Below, piece after piece: positions 47,326 to 60,137 of a stretch of 64,000 nucleotides of DNA; within the stretch, counting starts at the first letter, position 1; every line of letters starts with the position of its first letter. The notes beneath the pieces are model-generated. The model did not search any database, had not been told where the DNA came from, and was given only the letters and a program-made list of their open reading frames with translations. The translations under genes and the position numbers were made by a program. Source of the DNA: Trema orientale (lineage: Eukaryota > Streptophyta > Magnoliopsida > Rosales > Cannabaceae); the NCBI GenBank assembly GCA_002914845.1, contig JXTC01000531.1:37081-101080 (forward strand), read 5' to 3'.

Positions 47326-50091
47326 GGGCTTGTTCGGTAATATTTAAATAAATAGATTTTTGATTATTTAAGTAAAAGTTAAAGAATAAGTGTGAGAATC
47401 AGTAAGTTTATTTTTACTTTTCTTTTTTTTTTTTTAATTTTTAATCAAAATTTTAAAAATTTTGAAAATAGAATTTTCTTACTTTTAAAATTTTTTTAAA
47501 AACTTTTTCCTTTTTCTCTTTTCTTTCTCAAATGAGTAGTCAAAGCCTCTCTCTCCTCCATATCCAGACTTCCATGGCGCCTCTCTATCTCTCTCTCCTC
47601 CATCTCCATTGCTTCTCTCCCTCTCTCCCTCTTCCCTCCCTCCCTCTCTCTCTCTCTAATCTCCATTTCTTTGGTCGATTGCTTTAGCTTAGCTCCATTT
47701 TCATTTTGATAAAGTAAATCTCTAGTAGAATGAGTAGACGTAGTCTCTCTCTCTTAATATGAAAATTTTTCTCTAATGTTGATAATTTTTATATCTCTCC
47801 GGTTAAAGGCCACTGGATTTGTTCTAGAAAGGGAAAGACCAGATTTGATTTCTAACTTTTGGGATTTTTGACTAAAAAAGTATGAATATTTATTTTCAAT
47901 TTTTGGTTATAGGAGATGTATTTTGTATAAAAATTTATCATATTCTTTATTCTTGCTCTGTGCTTGTTTGGTGTTCATAGCAATAAATGGTAATTTTTTT
48001 TGTTAGTTTTTTTATTTTCAAGCCTTTTTTATGAAAAAGGTGTCCTAAGTTTTTTTTTTTTTTTTAATGTGAACTTGATTGCACGAGGATGTGCTTTTTT
48101 TTTTATTATTCTTTCTCAGTCTGTATTTGAAGCTTTTGATGATGGGATCTGCTTTCATTTTGGGTGTTTGTGGTGTCAATATTGAATTGAGTCGTACTTT
48201 GAGCACTATACTTACTATTTGGCATTGAATTGACTGAGAAGACCCAAAAATGATAAGAAAATAAGAAGATGAATCTTATGCCTTCTATTATCTAATGTCC
48301 TAGAATATAGTGATATCCATATTAAGTCCATGGTATGAAGTTTCTTCTAAGTTTCTTCTAAGACAAATGTAATAATGATACTTTAAACTTTCAGTCTTCC
48401 AACTTATTCTTGGCTACCAAAAAGGAGGATTCAAAAAAAGGTTTAACTTCTGAAATCAATTCTGACTGTGATATTAAAAGAATTTAGGGTCCTGTTATCA
48501 TTTTTTTTTTTTTGGAATACGAAAAGGAATTAGAAGAATAAGAGATACTGAAAGTAAGTGTGTGAATACTGTATGGTTCTATATAAATTAATCCCTTGCT
48601 TTCTTATCTGCCTATTCGTTTTTGTTTTTATTTTTTTCTTTAGCTTGAGTCCCTTGAAATATAGGACTAGTTCGTACATCAGAGAAAATAAGTCTGGAAA
48701 AAAGAGAAGAGGAAAGCAAGAACTCTATATATAGTGGAAGTAGAGACTCTGTTTTTGGTTCAGCACTTGTTGTATATTTTCATTTGGTGTGTTTTTGTTT
48801 CCTTGTCATTTTGAGTTTCTTATATTACATCTAATGAAATTTTCTGCCCACAATACATGAAATAAAATTCTTGTAGAAAGTTGGATTTTTACTTCTTTAC
48901 CAAAAAAATAATTTTGGTTTATCCCAATAGCAATCTCTGAGGACTTAAAGCCCATACTCTTATTTTGTCTACTGATCATGAGAAAAATATAAGTAGTGCA
49001 GGCTTACTAAATAAAGTTGATTATTAGGGACTACTGACTTAGTAAATAAATTTGTAAGGTTACTAGTTGGAGTGTAGATTCTTTCTCTCTACTGAAGGAT
49101 TGGACTAGAGAAGCTTTATTTTCTCAAGTATATAAGACAAAGTGCATTAATGTTCTTTGAACATATATGGTAGTAATTATTGATGCTTTCTTAGATTTTT
49201 ATAAAATGGGGAACTCTTTTAATACATAATTTGTTAATAGGACAGTCTATTTGTAGGTTAAAAATGTAAGTGGAATGCTATATTTAGAACATGTGCATTT
49301 AGTCAACACATTTTTGGCTGACTTTGACTAATCTTTTTCACTTAAGTCCAAGACTCCTTGTATTATTATTTGTTTGTATATTATTTTGATGGGCATGATG
49401 AAAACTCTCAAGTACAGACTTCTAATATGATAGGTACCATTGATGCATCTTATGACAATGTAGAGTTTAGTATTTCCCGAAATTAGTTGCTTGAAATGGC
49501 TCGTGTTCGTGATGATATTGCTGAGCGTATATTGAGAACGAATCGACGTAATTGAAATTTTTAAAAAATAAGTATTTTTTATTAGTTTATGTTTGTATGC
49601 TTGTATGTTACTAAATAGAGCTTTTTGATTTCATATTAAATTTGTATTAATTTGTATGCTTTCTCTCTCATATCTCTAACTCTAGTTCTCGACTTTTTCT
49701 TTCATCCATTTCTCTACTGAACTTTCTCTCTTTATCCTTCTCTTTCTATATTTTCTCTCTCTTCTTTCTCTTTTTACACTTTCTCTCTCATCCATCTACT
49801 TCTCTCTATTTTCCAGGTCTCTCTAATCTCTCTCTATTTGTCTATGACGTTTTCAAAATGTCAACATTGTCTTAATAAATGTGTCTTATTACATTATTTT
49901 TTTATTTTTTTTTAAAAAACAAAAAGTGAGAGCTATCAAACATGTTTTCGTTTTTTATTTTTAAAAACAAAAAATAAAAACACAATTATCAAACACATTT
50001 TTATTTTCAAAAAACAAAAAGCAAAATAAATGAAAGTACTTTCATTTTTTTGTTTAAAAAAACAAATAACAAAAGTGTTACTAAACGACAC
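47326..50091 (+). mobile_element. Probable PIF/Harbinger-like relic, 2.8 kb
   Basis: The left end GGGCTTGTTCGGTAATA and the inverted right end GTGTCGTTTAGTAACAC resemble each other, with AT-only flanks (TATA on both sides) that leave the target duplication ambiguous. Both ends lead into TTTTTATTTTTAA-rich sequence. Near 49497-49554 the plus strand reads MARVRDDIAERILRTNRRN and a stop, a short tail reminiscent of the R.RD.IA C-terminus of plant PIF/Harbinger transposases. No catalytic domain remains. CT-rich stretches at about 47540-47680 and 49660-49830 are microsatellites within it. Confidence 0.4.
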
Positions 50092-50776
50092 TATAGTTTT
50101 GAAAATTAAATGAGTTAAAATATTAATTTTGTCCAATGGAAAATTTTAAGTGAGTCTTAGGTTGGAGTAAATGTAAAAATTTACATCCTATGATAGGACA
50201 GAGTCTGAACTTATTTAAACTTTATTTTCATGTAAAATGAAAAAATATATATTATAATTATTTAAAAGAGCGAAACAGAGGTTACCATTGGGTGGAGTAC
50301 TATTTGATCTCATGTGAATTTACTTGTACATTAGGTAGATCCCGTGTACAGTTTATTTATCTCTAGGCGTCGATCGAATTTAATGCATTGATCGATTACA
50401 CTTTATTACGACTTTTCTGTAATTCAGTTTTTGTATTTGATTGATCATCGGAATGAATGAAATTATTTGTTACTAAAACCAATAAGTTAAAAAAAAAAAA
50501 ATTTCCATTTGTTCACAACTAAAATATGATGACTTTTTTTTTTTCATAATAATAACAATAACAATTAACAACTTTGTTTTTTTTTTTTTTTTCCCTTGTT
50601 GAATTTCTATTAATTTGTTGAGAATAAGTACGCGCCGGCCATATGATTTAATATAATTGCCTCGCGCGAAATTTCGGATACTTTGAATTTGAACATCGAT
50701 TGGGATGAGGAAAGATCTTTCATTTCGTGAAATGATCAGCTGGCCGTTTCCAATACTACTTTCCACTTCTAAATTA

Positions 50777-50948
50777 GGGGATGGCTACGGTAGGGGCGTC
50801 CCTACGTAGGATCATGCCTTAATTATCGTTGGATGGGAATCTGTGGAGAATAACGGGAATCTATGAAGAATCTATTTATATACAGATTCCCATCCAACGG
50901 TGAATAGACATGACCCTACGTAGGGGCGCCCATACTGTAGACGCGCCC
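50777..50948. mobile_element. MULE-type MITE (172 bp) with perfect 9-bp target duplication
   Basis: TCTAAATTA flanks the element on both sides (50768-50776 and 50949-50957). The ends GGGGATGGCTACGGTAGGGG and, inverted, GGGCGCGTCTACAGTATGGG align without gaps, and CCTACGTAGG follows in both. The arms then continue to CGTTGGATGGGAATCTGT on both sides, so almost all of the element can fold into one hairpin. A 9-bp duplication is the hallmark of Mutator-like elements. Confidence 0.92.
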
Positions 50949-51728
50949 TCTAAATTAATATCATTTTCTATATATAGTCACTACCGGGAAAAAAAAAAAA
51001 AACGTTTTCTATTGTTACGTATCAAGTTCTATTTTCTATGACGTAGTTTATAGTACTTGTATATTAATGGTGTTTTTTTTTTAAAAAAAAACTAAAAATC
51101 AGTTGAAATAAAAATGATTTTTTTTTTCTTTTTACATCACTTTTTAAAAACCAACCAGAGTATTGGTTTGTACTAATGACTCTTATTACTGATTTCACCG
51201 TTAATGAACTTATATTCGATAAGCAGGTGTCAATCTAGCTAGAAATTTATTATTCGTGTAAGGCTTTGGTGCTCTTTCACTTTCTTTAGTTAGGAACGAA
51301 AAAAAAAGAAATGATGCATATCCTATTATAAATGTGTTCAAATAAATAATTAAGTCTGGATAGGAAAATATATACAAATCATTAATGGAACACCACCGAG
51401 AGTGACAAAACCAATAACACCAGAGATGTTTAATCCGGAACTAGTTATGAAGACCCAATTTAAATTAGGAATTTGTTGGAGTTACCTATGTATGTTTCAT
51501 ACTCGAAAATTCAATATATTTTTCTTGATCTGAGTTTCTTCTCTAATCTTTAATTTTATTTTTTCAAAACTTAATTCTATGTAGAAATCATCAATTTTCA
51601 GGAATGAAAGATCAAATGGGTTGCATTCTTTGCTATTTACTCTAAATTATCTTAGATTTCTAATATTTTTAACTATAAAAACCAAAAAGAATACAAAAAT
51701 ACAGAGATACGTTTTTTTTCTAATTCAT

Positions 51729-51990
51729 GTACCGTTTTCATTAGAAAAATATCTTTTAAAAAAGTTTTTAGAAAAATACTATTTTTAAAATAGTTACTAC
51801 ATACTAGTTACCAGTTTCTGAAAATTGGTTACCGATTTCCAATTATTAGTTATATATCAATTATAAATAACTTTGGTTACTAATTACAAGTACTCGAAAA
51901 CTGGTTACTGATTACTAGTTACTATTTTAAAAAATGACATTTTTCTAAATAGTTTTTAAAAAATAATATTTTTCTAATAAAAAACGTACC
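51729..51990. mobile_element. Foldback MITE with ~100-bp arms and GTTACT core
   Basis: The left arm (TTTTCATTAGAAAAATATC, then TTTTTAAAATAGTTACTAC) is repeated inverted on the right (CTAGTTACTATTTTAAAAAA, then ATTTTTCTAATAAAAAACG). The core has several GGTTACT / AGTAACC-type motifs. It belongs to the same family as 59199-59450 and the fragment at 14165. Confidence 0.7.
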
Positions 51991-52850
51991 AGATCTAAAA
52001 AACAAAGCCACGCCGTATTTTTTAATTTTTTTTCTAAAAGTACTGTACAAGGCCTAATTTTCATAATTATCTTTTTTAATTTAGAAAAAAATATAAAAGT
52101 GGAGCTTAACTAATGACCTCCACTTATTATAAATTAAAAGAAAATACCTACTCCTAATCAATCTCCACCCCACTCCATAAATCAAAATCGCATTCAAAAC
52201 AAACTAGAGAGTAGAGTTTTCATAAGTATACATCTCCAAATAAAAACTTGGGTTCTGTAGAGAAAAAAAAAATTAAATGGTGGAGATGGGATCTCTATTT
52301 GGCAACTGAGGAAATAGAGCAAACAAAGGTAAAATAGTTGATTTGATAAAAATAGAGTTTGTGCTTAATGGCAAACCACTGTGGAAGGTTTTGATATTCA
52401 GATCTTTTATTTTTGGGGAAAAAAAAAAGTTTTGACTTGCTTTCAAAAAAAAAAAAAAAAAGAGACTTGGACTTTTCTTTCTAGGTCAACAACAAATGGC
52501 CATAGGTACTTTATGAGGTATTTTTATGTGCGAAAGAAAGTATTGTAGATTAATTTGCACTACTCATAATTTGGGCCGTAGGTTCTAAATCAAATAGTTA
52601 ACAAAAAGATTTTAGCTATATGACCAAAAATAGAGGTTTTATAGTAGAAATCCAATTGAATGTTTAAGTTTTGTTACTCTTTTTTTTTTCCTTATTTTTT
52701 TTTTAGTTAGTTTTTGAAAGGAAAAGATATGGAAATATGGTAAATGTTTTCTCAAACAACATGTGGAAAAATGTTTGTCATTCGTTTTACCTTATAAACA
52801 GGAAAATGAAAAAGTAAAAATAGTACCTAGCAAAAATTTAATAAGACTTA

Positions 52851-53810
52851 GGACATCTCCAACCAAACTTTATTTTAAAGTTTTGCACTAAAATGAAGTT
52901 AAAACTAAGCCCCAACCCAACTTTAAAACGTGACTTTATTTTAGAGTTTGCAACAGTGTAATACCAAATATGATATTTTACTATAGCTTTAAAGTTTGTT
53001 TTATGAATTTTTTTAATTCTAATTCTACCCCTTATATATAATAGGCAATAAATTTTACTCCCTTTGTGTCCTTTCTTTTGATTATTTATCTAATAATTTT
53101 GTGATTTTATTTAGATTCTTTTCATTATTAAAAATTCTATTAATTCAATTATTAATTAAATTGACATTTTTTATAAAATATATTTAAATATATAACACAA
53201 AAATATTAATAAATTAAAGTAACATTAATATTTAATCATTAAAATATTAAAGTCAAAATAAATTCCCACTAGAAAACAACATAAATCTTAAAAAGTACTA
53301 ATTTTAAAGGCAAATTATAACTTACTACTTAAACATTAAACCATTAATATTTGAAGAAAAATTACGACATAAAGCAAATTACAGCATAAAGTACTAATAT
53401 ATAAAGGCAAAATAAAACATAAAGTAAAACAATAATTAGTATTCGGTTGTGAGTATGATATTGAATGCAACTTTTTTTTTTATTTGTGATGTTAAATGTA
53501 TTCTTTTGAAATTGTAATATTCAATGTAAAATTTTCTTTTAAATAAATTTCTTTAACAAATGTAATTAATGTTAACTATTTACATTAGATTAATTATTGT
53601 AATTTTAGTTTGCATAAATAGATAATTAAATAATTAGTGGAATATATTAATTGTTCATAAATTAAAAAAATGAGAAAAAGAAAAAGAATATTCTTTTTGG
53701 TGTAAGATTTAAAGTTTTGGGTTGGAAATGGTCTTTAAAGATAATGTGAAAAAAAACTGTAAAATAGTATAAAAGTTATGACAATTTGAAATTTTAGATT
53801 GGAGATAGTC
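52851..53810. mobile_element. PIF/Harbinger-like MITE (960 bp) with TTA duplication
   Basis: TTA lies on both sides (52848-52850, 53811-53813). The ends GGACATCTCCAACC and, inverted, GACTATCTCCAATC match at 10 of 14 positions. Just inside both ends lie motifs of the TTTAAAGTTTTGGGTTGG type. The core is AT-rich and has no coding frame. CATCTCCAACC ends of this kind are common in eudicot genomes. Confidence 0.7.
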
Positions 53811-55429
53811 TTATGTAGATTAGTTTGGAGTCTGGACTATGGGCCCATACATTCATCAGGGCCTACAGGTATAGTATCGCATGAGGAAATTAGGGAATAC
53901 ATGAGATTTTTTAAAAAAATCTCAAATATACGGTACCTCACTTTTTAATATTTGTCATACGGTGTTTTATTGAAAATTACCACTTAATTTCATTTCCCCC
54001 TTCTTCCTCTACTCTTGCTCAAATCTATCTTCTACTATTACTCAGATCTAAGGAGTGTGATTTTACCTCTTCACTCTTGTAATCAGTAACCTCGCCTTCT
54101 CACTCTCATTATTAGTGACCTCATATTTTTCACTTTTATTATCGGTGATCTCGTCAGTTCCCCTTGCATTGCCAGTGAGATCTAGATCGATGACCCTTAT
54201 AGAGTACATTGAATCTATCATCGCATGAGTTGCTTTGAGAGAAGCCTCTACCATTATCAATGTCAAATTGAGTTAGACCCATTACTGTAGTCATCTTCGA
54301 AGGACCCTCAGACTCACGTTATTGTCTTTGGAGGACCCTGAGACTCACATTGTTGTCTCAGTAGAGAATCATTCCTTGATGACAGTGATTTTCATTTGAT
54401 GGGTTTTGGTTGAATATACCTATTAAATCTATGAAATTTGCTTTTTTTATGGTCCTGATCTTTTATGACTTTTGATTAATAACATAAAGTATCTATTAGA
54501 GCTTTGAATTATAAATGTTACTATTGATAGATTTGTATAACTCGTAAGTTCTTTGACACGTGAATTTTGAGCTGTTTTTTCTCATTATTAATATAAGGAT
54601 GCCTTTCGTTTTAATTGGTTGTATTTGTTCAAAAAAGATGCTCTAATGTCTTTATAGTGCTTCTAAATTTGTTCATTGTATAACAATCTTTGTTGTGTTT
54701 ATTTGTATTAAGATACATTTTAAAAAAAGAATGAAATATGTCAAAGGAACTGATGTAACCAAAAAGAGAGATAAATCTTTTATGTCTTCTGTTGTACATT
54801 TTGTTTTACTGGTTTGTTATGATAAGTAGGATAGCTATAAAGCATTTTACTTTGGTGTTGTGGGAGCTTTATGGAAGATGATTCTAATAATAGTGATAAC
54901 CTGAAATTCTAATTAAATTGGTATAACTTAATGTGCAGATATAAGGAAAATGAGTACAAAGAAATGGTCAATATGATTTAGTTGCTGGGTTATTTTGCTT
55001 TTATTTTTGTTTCGCTCTTTTTTCATTTCCTTGTCGCCTCTATATTATTATTAGGTAAAGTAAATTAGCCAATTATGGATTATGATACGCCTTTAGTATC
55101 TTTATGTATTCTTTTTATATTCAATTATAGCAGTATCCTATAATTGTTAGAACTATATGTGCTTATGTTTTCCTTTGATCTATTGATTCAATTCTTATGA
55201 ATTTGGCCACCACGAGAGTATAAGAGTTGGTCATTCTTTTGTAATTATAAGTAGGGAGTGATTGTTTGATTTGATTGGTTTCTAGAGTACTAGTACTGTG
55301 TGTAATACTTACTTAAATTAAGATTTTATGAATGGTATGGAGAGCAGCTTTGGCTATAGTTTTAGTGAAAAGAATATGTATTATATTTTATTTTAGTTCC
55401 TTTCTATTTTAGTTTATTGAAACAAGTAA

Positions 55430-58400
55430 CGAAATTTATTATTAGTAACCAGTTACTAATCTTTTAATTAATAACTACAGTAACCAGTCTGGAAACTAAT
55501 AATTAGTAACGTACTGGGGATTGTTAATTAGATTGGTTACTCATTACTGACAACCAACTAATAGTCTAAAAACTAATAATCAGTAACTCATAATGGACTA
55601 CTAACTAGTAACCAAATTAGTAACTGGTAACCATAATAGTTACTGGTTACCAGATTTGTGTATGGTAAACAATAATTATGGAAATCAGTAATCAAATCGA
55701 TTACTAGTAATTGGAGTCATAAGTTGCTAGTCATTAGTTTCCAGTTATAGAACTAGTGACTGGTTACTAGTTAGTTGTTACTGCTGGTGTTTACTGGAAT
55801 AAATTTCCAGAAAATATTTTCATAAAATCAATTTTCGAGCATACTATAGTTTTGTAAAATCAAGAGACGCAGCGGAATTGGTCGTTTAAAATTTTTCTTC
55901 TTACAAAACATTTCGGATCGTGATCTAACATAAATTAACTCTTGATCTAGACAAGAACAATACTCGGATTCGTTCCACAACCTTCTCGTCTTCCCGTCTA
56001 TTCTCGAAAGCCGTTTGATTGATCCGGTGGGTGGTCACCTTCTTGATTCCCAACAAAAAGATCCGCAGACGAACAAGAAGACGATCTTCTTGAATTGATT
56101 TCTCCGGGATGGCCGAAAAACACCAAGGATGGTGAACCCTAGTACTGGCCGATTTCTGCTCTCTCTTTTTCTCTACTATACATGTGACACTCTCTTCTCA
56201 AGGGGGTGTTTTCACGTGTAGTTTATATTGTTGTGTAGTTAGAGAACTTTTCTCTTAACTATAGAGAAATTAGTAAACCCTAATGGGCTTATTGGGCTTA
56301 TTGGGCTCAACTGATCATCAAATAACTATTGGGCTTTAATTTGAGCTAGACAGGGGACCAGATGGACCCATAAAGCCCAAGCTCCAATGGACCATATACC
56401 CACTATCATAATTAACTCTTAATTATGATTGGGCCTTGTCCATTAATATTGGGGCACACCACTATAGGCCTAATATTGAACTCTTGGACTAAATGTCATT
56501 TATTTTTTCTGTGAAGCTTATTAACAATTAATTAGCTTGATCCATTTAGCATATACTATACCTGCAGACATACCCCCAATGCAATACCATACTAGTAGGG
56601 TGAAATTACCGTATTGCCCCTCTAGTACATATTTACCTTTGAGTTGCCATTTTTCATCTAATAGATAATAGTTGACTACAGTATTTGTATCTGCTCATAC
56701 TAACACAGTCGAATTTACATAGTGAATACCGGGGCCCTGGTTTATATTATCCAAGTACTTGAAAAAACTCAAAGTGACATTATATGCATGGTGTCCATTA
56801 TGAGAAACGTTCTACACATTTCATATACCTTATCTTCCAAGATACCGGAGTTTGAACCATAAATCGGAACTAGTCCTTTAGTAACTTAAGAAGACAAAAC
56901 ACATAAAAATAAGTTCGTTAATCACTAGGATTAAGGTGTTCTACAATAGTGCTAGATTAGTGAAATTAGAAATTTGAGTTACAGCACTTAACCTCAAATT
57001 CTAATTCACTATGTCCTATTCGATGCTGTTATAACTTTCTTATAACAACTAGTGTTTCTATCCGACGACTCACTTCGATAATTAGAGACTTCATTAATTA
57101 AATAGACAACACTACATTCTATGGCATAGTAAAGTATTCCATCTTCAATATGCAGAATGCGAACAATTTAATTTAGACATAATGAAATAAAGAATATAAT
57201 GTCTCCCACATATGAACTCTTCATACGAATAATTCTTTATTACTCATTTCATATCTTGGAATCTTTTAGATGTTTGCATAAAATAAACATACACATCACA
57301 TGTATATCAATGGGACATAAATAAAATAGAAATTCATAACATGGAATTTATTAATAATAAATAGATACTAAATAATCCAATAAATATTGTTTATAATGTC
57401 TAAATAATAAACTGCTTTATAGGACATTATTCCAACAGCTACCAGTATCCATTATGGTTACTATATTGGCAACAGTAACTATTAACTAGTCACCTACCTG
57501 GAAACCAATACTCAGTAACAAATGAAAGATTATTAATTAGATTAGTTACTGGTAACTAGTAATTAGTCATTAGTTTAGAAACTAATAACTAGTAATCTAC
57601 AAGGGACTAATAACCAGTAACTAAATTAGTAACTAGACTAGTTGTTGGTAACCAGAGCAAGTAGCAATCAGTAATCAATAACCATTAACTAATGACTAAA
57701 TAGTTTTTTTTTTAAAAAAAAAAGGAGTATCGACTAAAATAACCAATAAATAGATTTGTAACTAACCAACAGTTTGTAAACCAGTACAAGATTGATTATT
57801 AGTAAATAGATTTGTAACTAGTAACTAATAACCTGCCTAGAATCTAGTAACCCATTTTATAATTGGTATTCAATCTTGTGTTTTCAAAGTTATAATCAAG
57901 TATATGGTTGATGGTGATTGACAAACATTGACTTTTTTTCTCAATTGTAAAAATGAATTCTAATATTATTTACTGATACAAAGACTAGTTATTAATTACC
58001 AGTCTATTGATTAATGTTGTAATTGGAAACCATTCATTAGTTACTAGTCATTAATCTTTGTAAACAATCATCAATTTAGTAACCAATAACTACTAACCAG
58101 TTATCAATCTTTAAAATTAACTATTTAAAAAAAACCAATAACTAGTAGCCAATTTCAGTCTTTGTAACTAGCTATTAATATAGAAACCAATAACTGGTAA
58201 CCAGAATAATTACTGATAGCTACTATTTGGAATTCGTAACTATTCTAGTTACTAGTAACCAGTAAACAATCACCAATCTAAGTGGCTACCAGTATAAAAA
58301 TTAGTAGCTAGATTGGTTACTAGTAACTAGTATTGGTAATCGATAACTTGTCACCAGTTTAAGTGGCCACCAGTCTAGAAACCAGTAACCTAAATGGTTA

Positions 58401-58430
58401 TCATGGTTTACCAAGTATTTATTATTTATT
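55430..58430. repeat. Degenerate GTTACT/AGTAAC arrays, split by a solo LTR
   Basis: 55430-55787 and 57438-58430 consist mostly of variants of AGTAACCAGTTACTAGTAAC in both orientations, spaced about 10-25 bp apart. Because GTTACT and AGTAAC are reverse complements, the arrays can form many small hairpins. The same motifs make up the cores of the short foldback elements at 51.8 and 59.3 kb. No coding frame crosses the arrays. Confidence 0.8.
55788..57437 (-). mobile_element. Solo LTR of an LTR retrotransposon, probably Copia-like (1650 bp), fossil
   Basis: The stretch begins TGTTTACTGGAATAA and ends TTATTCCAACA, so it has TG...CA borders. The minus-strand reading starts TGTTGGAATAATGTCC, a common plant Copia LTR start, so it probably lies on the minus strand. 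It interrupts the GTTACT array cleanly. No internal retrotransposon domains adjoin it, so it is a solo LTR left by recombination. The flanking pentamers (GCTGG, GCTAC) agree only in part, suggesting an old insertion. The Copia assignment is inference. Confidence 0.65.
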
Positions 58431-58456
58431 GAGATAACTAAAAAATATTTATTATG

Positions 58457-58787
58457 NNNNNNNNNNNNNNNNNNNNNNNNNNNNNNNNNNNNNNNNNNNN
58501 NNNNNNNNNNNNNNNNNNNNNNNNNNNNNNNNNNNNNNNNNNNNNNNNNNNNNNNNNNNNNNNNNNNNNNNNNNNNNNNNNNNNNNNNNNNNNNNNNNNN
58601 NNNNNNNNNNNNNNNNNNNNNNNNNNNNNNNNNNNNNNNNNNNNNNNNNNNNNNNNNNNNNNNNNNNNNNNNNNNNNNNNNNNNNNNNNNNNNNNNNNNN
58701 NNNNNNNNNNNNNNNNNNNNNNNNNNNNNNNNNNNNNNNNNNNNNNNNNNNNNNNNNNNNNNNNNNNNNNNNNNNNNNNNNNNNNNN
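58457..58787. other. Assembly gap (331 N)
   Basis: This is a run of N between the end of the GTTACT array and a poly-A stretch at 58788. Its length may be an estimate. It sits in the most repetitive part of the window. Confidence 0.99.
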
Positions 58788-59198
58788 AAAAAAAAAAAGA
58801 CAAAATGGATCTGGGAAAGTGATGAGTTTCGAACCCTTAAAGTGTAGGAAGAAAAATGAGGTGTGTTGGCATTGGATTTTTGTCACAGATGGCATGATTT
58901 TGCCACATTTTATGAATTTTGAAAAAATTGGCTTTTATTTCGATTTTACCACCGCATTTTGGCAAAATATTTTGAAAAATACTATCCGTACATCATATGA
59001 GATTGTATTATTTTTTAGTACCGTATTTCTCTAATTTTTTTCAATTTTCAAAGGGAAAACTCTTAAAATCCCATGTTGCATCCACTCGGGTGTATAAAAT
59101 CTCTGTTTGATTATGTAATATTTATGGAGGAAATTAAACATTATACGGTAATTTAGAAAAAAATTTGAAAAATACGGTGGTTTAAGTTTTTTTAAGGT

Positions 59199-59450
59199 GC
59201 GGTACAATTTTTATTAGATAAATACCATTTTTTAAAAACTATTTAGAAAAATATCATTTTTTAAAATAGTAACTGGTTTCTGATAATCAGTTTCTAACTA
59301 AAAGTATTTATAACTGGTATATAACTAGTAACTAGTAACCAATAATAAGTTTCCAGAAACCGGTAAGTAGTAACTATTTTAAAAAATGGTATTTTTCTAA
59401 ATATTTTTTAAAAAGTGATATTTTTCTAATAAAAACCATACGAAAATTTG
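59199..59450. mobile_element. Foldback MITE with ~80-bp arms, second copy of the 51.8-kb family
   Basis: The left arm (TTTTTATTAGATAAATACC, TTTTTTAAAATAGTAACTGG) mirrors the right arm (AGTAACTATTTTAAAAAATG, GATATTTTTCTAATAAAAAC). The core holds ACTAGTAACTAGTAACC. Outside the left end, GGTGCGGTAC matches (inverted) the GTACCGCGCC beside the 14.2-kb fragment. Confidence 0.7.
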
Positions 59451-59709
59451 AAAAAAAGCCGAGTTCCGTATTTTTGGTAATTCTTTTAGTTTTTTTATAT
59501 GTAAAAGTGATAGAAACCCATATTTATTTCCACAAAAGTTTCATTTATGGTCGCAATTCATTGAGTAATATTTCTTTCCACCAAATCTACGACCCAAATG
59601 ATCACTATTTTAGTTAATGACAATTTTGATTGTGGTCATAACTCTATCACTATTTCAGTGACACTTTCAAACATCATATTTTATCTAAAAAGATGAAATC
59701 TCACAATAA

Positions 59710-60137
59710 GGCTATGTTTGGTAGAGAGGAAAGAAAATAAGAGGGAAGGAAAAAATAGGAGGGAAAGAAAATGTGTAAGAAAGAAAGAAAAGAGTTTTTC
59801 TCTTACAGTTGTTTGGTATGTATGGAGAAAAGAGAATTAGTATATTTTAAAATGACTATTTTATCCTCTATATTATTATTTTAAAAATTAGTACATAAAG
59901 ATAATTTAGTAAATTATATTTTTTATTCACTAATTTTTTTTCTTTCCTTCTTTCCCTCCAATTTGGAGAGAAAATTTTTTATAGGGCCCACATATTATTT
60001 TTCTCTCCCCTTTTCTCTCCTTTTTTCTTTTTTCTTCATTTTTCTTTCCTACCAAACAACCCAATTTTTCATTTTTCCGTCACTTTTCCCTCTAACTCTT
60101 TCCTTTCTCTCATTTTTCTCTCTTACTAAACATAACC
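59710..60137. mobile_element. Tourist-like MITE (428 bp) with TAA duplication
   Basis: TAA flanks both sides (59707-59709, 60138-60140). The left end GGCTATGTTTGGTAGAGAGG and the inverted right end GGTTATGTTTAGTAAGAGAG are alike. A purine-rich left half and a pyrimidine-rich right half can pair over long stretches. The 3-bp TAA duplication fits the PIF/Harbinger superfamily. Confidence 0.8.

Larger units (their letters stand above)
53885..59040. repeat. Composite ~5-kb repeat region with similar outer arms
   Basis: The left arm (AATTAGGGAATACATGAG, ATACGGTACCTC) resembles the inverted right arm (AATTAGAGAAATACGGTACT, then ACAATCTCATATGATG). This suggests one large element, perhaps Mutator-like. 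Inside are an unassigned 54000-55400 stretch, the GTTACT arrays, a solo LTR and the N gap. No transposase frame was found, and the gap hides part of it. Confidence 0.35.

Noticed and set aside
47570-47680. ATGGCGCCTC start followed by a Ser/Leu-rich frame in CT repeats
   Set aside because: The frame comes from the microsatellite. No domain or splice signal supports it.
50473-50766. 97-codon minus-strand frame ending at the MITE target site
   Set aside because: Low-complexity Lys run and no family similarity that I can see. Its closeness to the MITE is probably chance.
58438-58895. Open frames made largely of X residues
   Set aside because: They span the N gap and carry no information.
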